Source: Fremontodendron californicum
Taxonomy: Eukaryota; Streptophyta; Magnoliopsida; Malvales; Malvaceae
NCBI GenBank assembly: GCA_030761205.1
Contig: JAULJL010000018.1
Coordinates: forward strand, 11,614,501-11,678,500
Length of the DNA stretch: 64,000 bases
Reading direction: 5' to 3'
Part shown: one piece after another, positions 41,518-52,716 of the stretch
How the letters are laid out: each line of letters opens with the position of its first letter
How positions within the stretch are numbered: position 1 is the first letter of the stretch
Notes under the pieces: generated by a model
The model's input: the letters and a program-made list of their open reading frames with translations, nothing else
What the model was told of the DNA's origin: nothing
Database searches by the model: none
Position numbers and translations under genes: made by a program

Positions 41518-43530
41518 CATTATCTAACATTTTGTTTGTTGTGTCTCAGTTATAATAAGTGGTTAGCAACCTCTGCAGGTAATATCTCCTAAATTCTACC
41601 TTTAGTAGGGGGTAAGGGACATATTTTGCTAATTTAAAAAAAAAAAAAAATTTGATGTGTTTTAAGCCATTTAGAAGTATTCATTCTAAACAAGGTCTGA
41701 GTAAGGGAGACTTGAGACATACCTTGTCAGTTTGATTTCTTCTTTTCAAAAAAAAAAAAAAAAGTTTGTTGTGTTTTAAGCAATTTAGAAGTATTCATTC
41801 TGGACAAGGTCTGAGTAAGGCAGACTTGAGACATACCTTGTCAGTTTGATTTTAATTTTTTTATGTTTACTTGTTAATTTTTGTTTAGTATTTTAGGATT
41901 ATTTAGGTTGCATGAGTTTGTTTTGTTTTGTTTTGAGTCTTAGTTGTTCCTATTCTTATGTTATTAGTTCTTTTCTCTTACACATGATTCTTTCATTTGG
42001 GTTAATAGACTTACATTGAGGACAATGTAAGAATTAAGTGTGGGGGGAATGATTTAGGATTTCTTTTATTTTCGTCTACTAATTTTTTTTTTTTTTGAGT
42101 CTTTATTATTATTATTTTTAGTGTGTTTTAGTTCCTTTTTAATACAATGATGAAATATGAATTGCATAGGTCTAAACTAGTTACTAGTGAGAAGATTTTC
42201 ATGAGAATTAAGCTTGATACTAATTTTTATGAGCCAATGTTAATATGATAGGTTGATTGAGAAAAGAAGCATGTTTAGACTTAATCTGACTTGTATAATC
42301 ATCCTTGTGAGTTTTTGAGCCTATAATGATTGATGCATTATACAAATCAATCTAATTTCTTTCTTGAGTGCTCTTATGATTACATGATTCTCTAGAACTT
42401 GCTTTAAACCGTTTGAGACTATATTGATGCATGTGACAACATGAATATGATAGAGGCATTAGGATTATAACCAGAGCCAAACAACCATCCCTTATTGATG
42501 TTCCAAGAGAACACACCCTTAGTGAACCAATTTGAGCCTACATTGAATAAGCTATCTCTTTGGTAACCATAACTTGTCCCTAACCTAAATATACTTATAT
42601 CTTTACCTTTGTTCCAAAGATGAATTAGCATGATTTGAGACAAGTTGCAAAGACAAGGGATATTTTTTGGTTAGAAACAAGAAATAAGTGTGGGGGAAAA
42701 AGAAAAGAAAAGTCAAGAAAAAAAAAATATATGAATCATCTCTTGAGTTTGTGGAAAAAGAAAAAGATGTCACAAAGTTGTTTAGAATGAAGAAAAGGCC
42801 CAACATGAATATTTAGCCTAGGTGACTATGTACTTGTAAAGAGTTTTGATAAGTTTGTTTGTATGATCTTATTATGTCTCTAAACTTTATGAACTCTTTG
42901 GAACCTTTGTGATATCGTTATCCTTTTGTTCTTCAACCACATTACAAACCCCTTGGCCCCATTACAACCTTGATTAAAGACCTCTTGATTCATGAAGTTG
43001 TATGATCTAAATAGTGGAGAATAGGTGGACAAGCAAGAATATGGTAGAACTGTTTTCATGAGATTGATTGAGTGTAAACACTTCACCACTACTTTAAAGA
43101 GTGAAAATCATGAGGGTATCCCATGTGAGAAGTTGAGATTAAATTTGAACATGCACTATTTTGATTGAGATATGTTATGTTAATATTGGCTTAACTCAAA
43201 CAATTTACATTCAAGCATGATTTTTTGTGAAATTCTTTAAGCTATTGATTAGTTTATAAGACTTGTTCAAAGATTGTCTCTAATTTGTATTGAAAGGATT
43301 AGGAATAAATATTTTTAGTATATGTAGTTTATTTATATTTTAGTTTTTCAATGTTTGTGGGTATCGTTCTAGTAAACCCTCACGAGACTAAACTCGTCCA
43401 CTAGGGACACCTAGGGGTTTAAAGGCTTGTGTCACATGCTAAGTGCCACCGTGATTTCCTACGAAAGTGGATTAGATTAGATTTTCTTATTTTATTTTTA
43501 TTTGATTTTGCTCGAGGACTAGCAAAAAGC
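41518..43530 (+). other. 3' noncoding region of element D
   Basis: Two kilobases with no credible gene. It holds a 114-bp tandem duplication (41640-41853), a block (41900-42110) that repeats 39630-39795 in diverged form, and purine-tract-like motifs at 42036-42049 and 42686-42700 resembling the tract at the 3' LTR. A CAG/GTAATA donor-like site lies at 41576-41582. The long noncoding tail resembles that of LARD-type elements. Confidence 0.65.
41640..41853 (+). repeat. 114-bp tandem duplication after the LOG-like ORF
   Basis: Two copies, with tgtgttttaag at 41656 and 41770. Each follows an A-run and contains ttagaagtattcattct and an inverted pair acaaggt ... accttgt that could fold as a hairpin. 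The copies differ at a few sites, so the duplication is not brand new. The role is unknown; 3' end formation or RNA stability is possible. Confidence 0.8.
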
Positions 43531-43544
43531 TAAGTGTGGGGGTG
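43531..43544 (+). other. Polypurine tract of element D
   Basis: taagtgtgggggtg directly abuts the 3' LTR start (tgataactcg at 43545), the site where plus-strand DNA synthesis would be primed. Close copies of the motif occur at 39737, 42036 and 42686. Confidence 0.75.
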
Positions 43545-45601
43545 TGATAACTCGTATAATTATATAGTTTTTAGTTATGTTTTATTATTGTTTTGTGTCA
43601 AATACGAGTTATTATTGTTTAGTCTAATTGTGTTTATGATCTTTTATATTTTTATGTAATTTGGTGTTTTTCACAAGTTTCTTTGAGTGATTTCAGATTA
43701 CTAGAATTAAGGGCAAATCCAGTTCAGTTCTAGTTCCGACACCGTTCTCCATATCAGGTATATCTGGAGTTTCACTGAAGCAATAAGGCTGAAATTTGTA
43801 GCCGTGCAAAGCTAAGAGGCATATCTATCTTTTTCATGTTTTACACTTCTTGAAACGGAGTCGTTTTCCCTAGCGAAATCGACCATCAAGTTGGCTGATG
43901 TGCAATGACGTCTGTGCTGACCTGTTTTCGTATTTTGCCCATATCTGCTTATCCACATCAGAAAATGAGCTGATTCCAATGGCTATGGATCCGTAACTGA
44001 TACGGGAACCTTTGTCTAGAAGACCATATGATCAGATCAGGCCTCTAATATTGACGAAATCGACCATCAAGTTGGCTGATGTGCAATGACGTCTGTGCTG
44101 ACCTGTTTTCGTATTTTGCCCATATCTGCTTATCCACATCAGAAAATGAGCTGATTCCAACGGCTATGGATCCGTAACTGATAGGGGAACCTTTTTCTAG
44201 AAGACCATGTGATCAGATCAGGCCTCCAACATTGACGAAATCGACCATCAAGTTGGCTGATCAAAATTGTCATACAATATGACGAAAATTGTTAGAAAAA
44301 TTCACCCACCTATTATACCTACCTTTGAAATTTGTAAAGCTTGTCTCTTGTCATTTAGCCCTCCAAAATGTGTATAAATAGAGGGCCTTGGATGATTGTA
44401 GAGGATCATATTGTACATAGGTAGGATATTAGCCATTGTAATAAAATTCTCTAAGTTTTCTTCTTCTTTCTTTTCTCTAGTTTTGTTTTTCTTTAGAAAG
44501 AGCAAGAGGTTGGATAATTAATATTCTTCTTCTTCTTCTTTCTTTCTTTTATTTTCTTCTTAGATTCTATTTAATTTTATGTTTATAATGCCTATGCTAG
44601 GCTAAACTTCTATTTGGTTAAGGGTGATTTCAAAGCCCTAGACATGTTTTGTGATTGATTTTCAGATTCTATCTATCATTAATTTTCTATCAAAGTTGCT
44701 TATGTTCTTCTACAAGAATTGTTCATGATGTTGTCTTGATTTATTTAGGTGTACAACTAGATAGATCTTGATAATTATCTATTGCTAGTTTAGGAGTCTT
44801 GATCCGTGTAATTGTCTTGATTTCCTATTCATAAGTGGCAATTTGTGATTAATGATTATGATCATGTTTTCAATAATTGCAAAGTGGAACATAACCTAAG
44901 TTGAACAATCCGAGCTTATGTGTTTGTTGCTTAGATCAACCTATCTTTCTCATCATAAAGCTGCCATTAAATTGAATTTAGAGAGCTTATTCTAGGTTGT
45001 TTAATGGTTAGAGATTAAATAGAGAGCTTGTTCTATTTAACGACAAACTAAGGAAAGATTGGGGTAACAGAGCTTGTTGTTATCTACGGTTGTTAACTTT
45101 GATAGTTGGTTGATATTGATAGATCTGAAATTGATTCTTAATGATGTCTAGTGGTGGAGAATGAAACCTTAACCATATTTTTCATATTTGATTCTTCTTA
45201 CTTATTTGTTTTCTTACTTTTAGTTTGCTTATTTTTTATATTTATTTTTATTGGCTGGTTATACCGCCTAATTTGTATATTAACTTTGTTTTATTTTTAT
45301 TGGCTGGTTATACCGCCTAATTTAGTATATATATTTTTATTGGCTGGTTATACCGCCTAATTTAGTATATATATTTTTATTGGCTGGTTATACCGCCTTG
45401 CATCTTATTCTTATTATTTACTTTAGTTTAAATCTGGCTTCAAAAACCCCTTTTCTTTTATTGTTCTTGAATTTAAGTTTTAAACTATTAACTTATAAAC
45501 TAAAACCCAATCCCTGAGGACTCGACCCTTGCTAACTACTATACTTACAATTTATCTTTTTAGTGCAAGGTTAAATAAGATACACTCTTTTGGGTGCATC
45601 A
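43545..45601 (+). repeat. 3' LTR of element D
   Basis: Same length as the 5' LTR and identical to it except for about four bases. It repeats the 181-bp tandem units (43874-44261), the TATA box (44373-44380) and the short repeats near its end. It is followed by GCAGC, the target duplication. Confidence 0.95.
44373..44380 (+). promoter_or_regulatory. TATA box of the 3' LTR of element D
   Basis: The same tataaata as in the 5' LTR. From this copy, transcription would run outward into the integrase of B, antisense to B. Confidence 0.65.
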
Positions 45602-45606
45602 GCAGC
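45602..45606. other. Target site duplication of element D, right
   Basis: GCAGC after the terminal CA of the 3' LTR, matching 36297-36301. Beyond it the integrase reading of B resumes. Confidence 0.92.
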
Positions 45607-46150
45607 CCATATCGACATATGACTTCTTTCTTAACAAATCTGCATACCATCGACTTCGTTACATTCGCATAGGAAGCAGCTTCTACCCATTTTGTGAAAT
45701 AATCTATGGCCACCAGGATGAAACGATGTCTATTTGAAGCTTTCGGGGTAATAGGCCCAATCATATCCATTCCCCACATTGAAAAGAGCCATGGTGCAAT
45801 CATGACATGCAATGGCGATGGTGGCACATGAATCTTATCTGTATAGATCTGGCATTTATGACACTCCCGAAAATAACTGATACAATCTCCTTCCATCGTC
45901 AACCAATAATATCCTGCCCTCATAATTTGCTTAACAAGCATGTGACCATTAGCATGGGTACCACATATCCCTTCATGGACTTCTTCTATGATTCTCCTAG
46001 CTTCGGCAAATTCAACACATCTTAATAAGACTTGGTCTTTACTTTTCTTGTAGAGAATCTCACTGTCTAGAACAAAACCCATTGCTAGCCTTCTCAGAGT
46101 CCTCTTGTCATTTTTTGTTGCCCGTTCTGGATATTGTTGACTCTTAATGT
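45602..46150 (-). pseudogene. Integrase N-terminal part of element B (cut by element D)
   Basis: On the minus strand the frame 46082-45602 opens MGFVLDSEILYKKSKDQVLL. It holds the zinc-binding His/Cys set (HEGICGTHANGHM with two His, then CHKCQIYTDK with two Cys), and then MWGMDMIGPITPKASNRHRF with the first catalytic Asp and DYFTKWVEAASYANVTKS. It stops at the D insertion after CRYGL. This part is better preserved than in A. It follows RNase H, separated by a short frame-shifted stretch. Confidence 0.88.
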
Positions 46151-48045
46151 ATTACAAGATGTCGTTATACCAAGGGAGATCGTCTACTTCTTCTTTGATA
46201 CTCATGCAGTGGGCAAGAGACTCATATATACTCATCTTTATCAGCACAACTTCAGCCCTTTCATTCACTTTAAACATGGATGACAAAGTAGCCAGAGCAT
46301 CAGCCATTCGATTTTTTTCTCAAGGGAAGTAATTGAAACTCACTTCTTCAAACTCCCCCAATACACTCAGTATGAGTTCTCGGTATCGGATTAGCTTTGT
46401 ATCTTAAGTTTCGCATTCTCCCCGTAGCTGGTATATCACTAGGGCTGAGTCTTCGAAAACTTCCAATATTTTCATTTTTCTGTCCACTGCAGCACATAGG
46501 CCTATAGTACATGCATCATACTCGGCAGTATTGTTTGTACAATCAAAATCCAATCTGGCCCTGAAAGGATAATAATCTTCTTCTAGGGATATGAGCAGTG
46601 CACCGATTTCGTGCCCCATGGCATTAGATGCGCCATCAAAGTACATTTTCCATACTTTCTTCTTCGGGGAAACCTCATCCGCTTGCGAAACATACATCAA
46701 ATCTTTATCTTGGAAGTCAAAGTTCAACGGCTCATAGTCTTCCACTGCCCGACTTGCTAAGAATTCAGCCATTGCACTACCCTTGATAGCTTTCTGACTT
46801 ACATATACAATGTTGTACTCTGACAACAAAACCTGCCATCTTGCCGTCCTCCCTGACAAATAAGGTGCTTTCAACATGTACTTGATTGGATCTAGCTTGG
46901 CAATCAACCATGTCATGTGGTACAACATGTACTATCTTAGTTTCAAGCAATTCAAGCTAAGCACAGCACAACTTTTCTATCGACGAATATTTCAGCTCAT
47001 AATCTTTGAATTTCTTGCTAAGATAGTAAACCGCCTGTTCTTTCTTTCCAGTCTCATCAAGCTGCCCCAAAACACAACCCATGGATCTCTCAAATACTGA
47101 TAGATACAATATCATTGACTTATCCGAATTAGGTGGCATTAGCATTGGTGGGTTGGACAGATAATGTTTAACCTTTTCAAATGCAATCTGACAACCTTCA
47201 TCCCATTCTTCTTGACCACGTTTTCGAAGTAGCTTAAATATTGGATCACATTTGTCGGTTAACTGAGAAATAAACTGAGCAATGTAATTCAATCTCCCCA
47301 GAAAGCCTCTTACTTCTTTTTGAGTACGTGGGGATGGCAGATTTTGCATGGCCTTCACTTTATCCGGATCAATCTCAATTCCCTTTTTGCTGACAATAAA
47401 ACCCAACAATTTCTCCAAAGTAACTCCAAAAGTGCATTTTGACGGGTTTAGCTTGAGTATAAACTTTCTTAGTCGTTCGAAGAGCTTTTTAAGATTCGCA
47501 ATATGCTCCTCTTCTCCTTGTAACTTTGCAATCATATCATCAACATAGACCTCAATTCCCTTATGCATCATATCATGAAACAATGTCACCATGGCTCTCT
47601 GATATGTTGCCCTAGCATTCTTCAACCCAAATGGCATTATCTTGTAGCAGAATGTTCCCCACATTGTAACCAATATGGTTTTCTCCATATCTTTTGGTGC
47701 TATCTTAATATGATTATATCCCGAAAATCCGTCCATGAAAGAAAACAAAGAACTCTTCGCCGTATTATCCACCAAAGTATCGATGTGAGGCAAAGGGAAA
47801 TTATCTTTGGATTGGCCTTGTTCAAATCTCAATAATCGATGCACATCCGTACTTTGCCATCCTTCTTTGGTATTGGAACAATGTTTACCACCCATTCCGG
47901 ATACTTTGCCACCTCTAGAAATCTAGCATCAAATTGCTTCTTCACCTCTTTTTTTTATCTTTAACAGCATGTTCGGCCTCATTCTTCTCAACTTTCGCTG
48001 AATTGGCTTGCACTCTGGTCTTAAAGGGGAACCACAATATCTGGA
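46151..48045 (-). pseudogene. Reverse transcriptase and dual RNase H of element B (broken)
   Basis: The frame 47895-46957 holds most of RT (DNFPLPHIDTLVDNTAKSSL, FSGYNHIKIAPKDMEKT, MWGTFCYKIMPFGLKN, EVYVDDMIAKLQGEEEH) and the start of the Ty3-type RNase H (YYLSKKFKDYELKYSSIEKL). It then breaks. The frame 46928-46404 continues with the end of that domain and the second RNase H (KMYFDGASNAMGHEIGALLI). At its start the RT frame is shifted relative to the expected CVDYRDLDK, showing another indel near 47815. The Trp codon lost in A is intact here (TGG at 47659-47661). Confidence 0.9.
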
Positions 48046-48373
48046 TCAAGATGCCGTGTCATGGTATGACCATGCAAATACATCTTCATATTCTCGGAGC
48101 AAGGCTATCAATTCACCTTTTATTGATGATGACAATGTGGTCCCAATTTTAACCTCCTTTATCTCCTCATCATTTCCTAGGTTTATCATTTCCAATAACT
48201 CCTTATGAGGAAGTACTTGTTTCTCCTCTTGTTCTATTTTCCTTAATAAATTTGGAGGTAGACCATAATCCTCAGTATCTTCGTTGGCCTCAAAATCACC
48301 CGTGCAAATGGGTCTTTCAAAATCAATTTCAGAATTACTGACAGGAAGATCCTCATATTCCGCATCCGTACAC
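48046..48373 (-). pseudogene. Start of pol exon 2 of element B
   Basis: From the acceptor the minus-strand frame reads CTDAEYEDLPVSNSEIDFER, an acidic stretch, then ELIALLREYEDVFAWSYHD, and ends in a stop at 48046-48048 where other members continue into RT. It is better preserved than the matching region of A. Confidence 0.7.
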
Positions 48374-48690
48374 CTGTAAATAGGTGGGGAAGAAACAATA
48401 TAGGAAAATATATACAATGAAAGAAAAATAAATAGCAAAAATGAAAGAATATAGACAAATCAATATGAAGAAAATGCATCGTGCTTGTTATTTATTGAAT
48501 GAAAATGTTTAAACAAAAGTTCTATTATAAAAAATAAAAAAAAACTCTTAATATCTCTGGGCAAAGATAATTAAGATTGTATTTTTTAAAAGTATTATTT
48601 TGGAATAGACTTAAAGACTATGGGCAGCTCAGTTGCACTCCAATTGGTCAGTCTATATCCTGGTTGACAAGGTCACACCATCCAGTTTAC
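48374..48690 (-). other. Probable pro-pol intron of element B
   Basis: An AT-rich noncoding stretch between the protease/G-patch frame and the RT linker. On the minus strand it ends in TATTTACAG, the same acceptor as in A (5047). The donor is not fixed. The presence of the acceptor in both copies, with similar intron length, supports the call. Confidence 0.5.
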
Positions 48691-50117
48691 ATTGTCACTT
48701 TCCATTCCTTCTTCCCCAGTCATGCAGATCATCATCTCCTGTATCTGCTTGGCCTTATTCAAATGGAACCTCTCGAAAGCTTGCTCGATCATTAAAAGTA
48801 CATCCTCAGAATTCTTTTCTCCAAATAGAAAATCGACTGAGCAAAAGCTGTGAAGGATTGGTGGGAAAGTCATAGGCTCCCAATCAATATCCATACCCGC
48901 GAGACGGGCCATCCTCCTTTGTCGGATCTTTTTAACTTCCTCTTCTCATGGGCCTTCTAAAAATACCCTAAGCCAAACTGGTCTTTCTTTCCCACTACTT
49001 CAATTGCTCGGGCCATCCCTCGAAGATATTTTCCAAGACCTTTTCTAGCCTTGCAGCCCCTTCTCACTATAGTTCTTACTCCCAACCTTGTATTCTTGGA
49101 CAACCTTGGTTTTGGAATTTTTCGTCCTTCAGCAATGAAAACTGCATTTACGAACTCCAAAGACCGAAAGAAAGATTCTACAGCATCTTCATTGGGTTCG
49201 ACATAAGGAGATTTAGTAGATGCAGAGGCTATTATATCCTCTTCTCCTGATACAGTGACCAAATGCCCCTCCATCATAAATTTCAGTTTTTGGTGAAGAG
49301 ATGAGGGTATAGCCCCTGCTGAATGTATCCACGGCCTTCCCAACAAGCAATTATAGGATGAATTAATATCCATGACCTGAAAGTTCACCATATAGGTACA
49401 TGAGCCTATCTCCAGAGGAACCTCAATAGTTCCCATTACATCTCTCCTAGTACAATCAAAAGCTCTCACCACCGTGCAACTTGACAGCATATAAGAAATA
49501 TCAACTGGAAACTTAGACAGGGTTGCCAAGGGCATTATATTTAATAAACAACCATTATCCAGAAGCACCCTCGGTAGTATATGCCCCTTGCAAGTGGTTG
49601 TTATGTGAAAAGCCTTTGTTGACACAATACTATTGGGTGGTATTTCATCATAACTGAAATATATATGGTCGTCTGTCGTAATATTTTCCACCAGCCTGTG
49701 TAATTTTTCTACCGATATGTTGTTAGCAATATATGCCTGATTCAACACTCTCAACAAGGAATTTCTGTGTGGCTCCGAGTTCAATAGCAAAGATAAGATA
49801 GAGATTCGTGTTGGTTGGCATTGTAATTGCTCAACCACACTATACTCACTATGCTTTATGAATTTTAAAAACTCGCAAGCCTCCTTCTCGTTCACTGGCT
49901 CTTTTATCCTGCTCACCGGGGCTGACCCTTTTTCTACTTCTTTTGACGAATCCATCTCAATATGGATTGGTTTAGCTACTTTCTTTCCTTTGTCCATTCC
50001 TCCATCCTTTCTTGTTGATCCCTGCTCAACAACCTCAGGGGCATAACACTTTCCACTTCGTGTTAAGTGCCCCACACTTGTAATTTCTTGCTGACTTGAA
50101 GACCCTGGCATAACCAT
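48673..50117 (-). pseudogene. Gag linker, protease and G-patch of element B (frameshifted)
   Basis: The frame 50117-48957 runs from MVMPGSSSQQEITSVGHLTR through the protease. LPRVLLDNGCLLNIMPLATL has the DNG triad, with the usual Ser after Gly replaced by Cys. FQVMDINSSYNCLLGRPWIH follows, then a G-patch-like segment (RRGCKARKGLGKYLRGMARA, FGLGYF). After a break, 48912-48673 finishes the segment before the intron. The gene order equals that of A. Confidence 0.82.
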
Positions 50118-52346
50118 GTTGCAGTCATATCATGGTGCAGCTTTGTTTTCCTTGTATGAAAAGGAAGAAGGCAAATCTATGATTAGCTTAGGCGTAATTT
50201 TCTCAACAACCGGAGTAATCTTCTCTGGTTCATTGTAATAGATGATCAAAGGTCTTCCTATCCCATAGCCAGCCGCATTCTCAATAACCTCTACTTCATG
50301 CTTTATATCTTCATAAAACTAGGATTCCCCCCTCATCCATCATCTTTTGGATTTTAGCCAGAAAGTCCCTGTATTCCTGTATGATATGACCTTTACATCC
50401 ATGGAACGGGCACCAATTCTTCACCCTATTTGCAACCATTTTTAAACTGTCTCCATCCTCCACCATTCTTGCTTTCAGCATTTTGACCCACACTTTTATC
50501 ATTGGAGTCTTGACTTCACTGACATGCCTTTTTACCCTTCTGACTTTCCCTATCAATACTATATTTACTCGATTTTCAGCATGATCGGGCAATGGATTTC
50601 CTGCTACATTCGGCCCATTCCTTGTCCCGAACTTCACAACCCCAGTGTTGATCAGGCTTTGGACTTTCTTTTTAAAGGCCAGGCAATCTTTAGTCAAATT
50701 TCGTTGAATTCCTGCTTGATACGCGCAGTTAGCATTTGCATTGTACCACCTTGGATATGGCGGTGTCAGAGGTTTGAGGTATACGGGTGCAACAAGTTGA
50801 CCCTGCAACAGTTTGGGCTATAGCTCACCATAGGTGGTAGGAATAGGATCAAATTGGGGTTTTTGATCATTCCTTGGTGAATGTTCATCATTGCGTCCAG
50901 CACCTTGAGTGTTTGGGACAGTGTTTCGGGGAAGATTAATCTGTGTGGATATGCCAGTTGGAAAAGGTTGGTGTGGTATATTGGTATAGGGAAATGGATT
51001 TTGGGTTAGATGGTTCATATTGGGGCAGTACGAATTATACCCCGGGTAAGGTGTGTAGGGTGTAGGAGGTGCATAAGATGTAGGAGGAGTATAGGGCCTG
51101 AGAGGTGTATATGGAGTAGGAGGTGCATAGGGGTATTGATTGAAGTTAACTGCATGGGTCTCCTCTTTTTTCTTTGCAGGGAAAACCTTCTTCGGAGTAG
51201 CAGACTCACCCTTTTCTATTTTCCCATTCTTAATAGCAGACTATCATCTCCCCGGATATCACCATATCTGCAAAGTCCTTGGTGGCACTCCCCACCAATT
51301 TATCATAATAAGGTGCTTTCAGGGTATTGATGAAAAGCACTGTAGTTTCTTTACTAGTTAGAAGGGGTTGCACTTGTGTAGCCAGATCCCTCCATCTTTG
51401 AGAATATTCTTTAAAGCTTTCAGTAGCTTTCTTTTCCATGTTTTGCAGAGTTAGATGGTCAGGCACCATGTCCCTCACATGCTTGTATTGTTCCATGAAA
51501 GCTCTGGCTATATCCATCCAGGAACGGATCTTAGTATGGGTAAGCTGGTTATACCATCGAGTTGCAGACCCTGTCAAGCTATCCTAAAAATAGTGGATAA
51601 GCAATTTTTCATCTTCATCATGTCCGGTCATCTTCCGACAGTACATAGTCAGGTGAGCTGACAGGTTGGTAGTTCCGGTTATATTTCTCAAAGTCTGGTA
51701 CTTTGAACTTTGGAGGAATCACCAGACCGTGCACTAAACTCATCTTTTTGGCATCTAGACTGCCAAATAGCTCTGCCCTTTCAACTGCCTTCAGCCTTTC
51801 TTCCAGCAGCTGGTATTTCTTTTGGGATTCTGCCATTTCAACCTTCTTTAGCTCGGCCATCTTTGCCTTTTCCTTTTCAGCCAGTTCCTCAAAGTCTAGA
51901 ACGTCCACATCAATTGGATTAACCCCAATATTACCCTTTCTAGGACCAAAATTCTGTGCTTCAGCCACTGGTTGAATGTAAACATAGGATGCTGCCCCAG
52001 TTGGCAATTCATTTCCCACATGCTGGGATGTTTGGCCGTTCAGCTGAACCAGCTCAGGTCGGCCTTCCTAGTTCACTGCCCCCATTCTTGTAACTGAATT
52101 TTCCCTTGGCCATTTCTGCCTCATCATGGTATTCATCATTTCCATGAGTTTGGCCATTTGTTCTCGTGACTCCTCCCGAGACTTAGCCAACTGTTCCTGT
52201 AGTTCCCTTTGAGTTCTTTCCATTGTTTCGATTCTAGCAAGCTGATCATTCTCCATAGTTCTGGCTTGAGATCGAGTATTGTAAGGGTGTCGAAAATCCG
52301 ATGCTTTCTGAGTGCGACCAATTATACCTTTAGTTTTGAAAACCAT
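50118..52346 (-). pseudogene. Gag of element B (frameshifted)
   Basis: The N-terminus (52346-52068) begins MVFKTKGIIGRTQKASDFRH, the same start as A, with a coiled-coil stretch. The same frame continues at 52019-51618 to LVIPPKFKVPDFEKYN, where a one-base gain shifts the frame. The capsid goes on at 51577-51230 (GSATRWYNQLTHTKIRSWMD, SFKEYSQRWRDLATQVQPLL). A Pro-rich segment lies at 51209-50818. The zinc-finger part 50808-50311 has CAYQAGIQRNLTKDC, in which both His ligands are lost, and CPFHGCKGHIIQEY, which lacks the last Cys. The copy is inactive. Confidence 0.83.
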
Positions 52347-52716
52347 GGATTAGAATTTATTGATTTATTTATTTTTTGAATGAATATATGAAATGTACAT
52401 ATGAAATATACATGATTAATCAATAAACACATAAATGATTATCAATAAATGAATAAATGAATAACTATCAATAAAATGAATAAATTAAATGAATAGATTG
52501 ACATATGGAGAATGTTTCTATGAAAATGAAACTAATGGTATTTGTCTTAAAATCAGATCCCAAAGCCAAAGCTTTTCATTAATTCATGGAAAACTTCATA
52601 CAAAAATATTTCTTAACATCGGGTTACATAGAAACATATGCCTACACTAGTCTTAACTTTCAAGAAATGGAAAAACCACTGATCATGCTTCTCAAAGTCT
52701 TCACCCTCTTAACCAA
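52347..52716. other. ORF1-gag spacer of element B
   Basis: Noncoding. It carries ATGAATAA/ATGAATGA-type degenerate repeats (52370-52510), as in A at 9055-9250. No further signal is seen. Confidence 0.6.

Larger units (their letters stand above)
36302..45601 (+). mobile_element. Non-autonomous LTR retrotransposon D carrying virus-like and LOG-like ORFs
   Basis: Complete 9300-bp element: 2057-bp LTRs at both ends (36302-38358 and 43545-45601), GCAGC duplication, tRNA-Asp type primer site, and a purine-rich tract right before the 3' LTR. It has a gag-derived frame with one stop but no protease, RT, RNase H or integrase. The internal region instead holds a basic Cys-rich ORF (39968-40504) and a LOG-family ORF (40870-41517), both intact and on the same strand as the LTR promoter. 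The LTRs differ at only about four sites, so insertion is recent. Enzymes must have come from another element. The gag and primer site suggest an Athila-like or related Ty3/gypsy partner, which is inferred. Confidence 0.93.
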
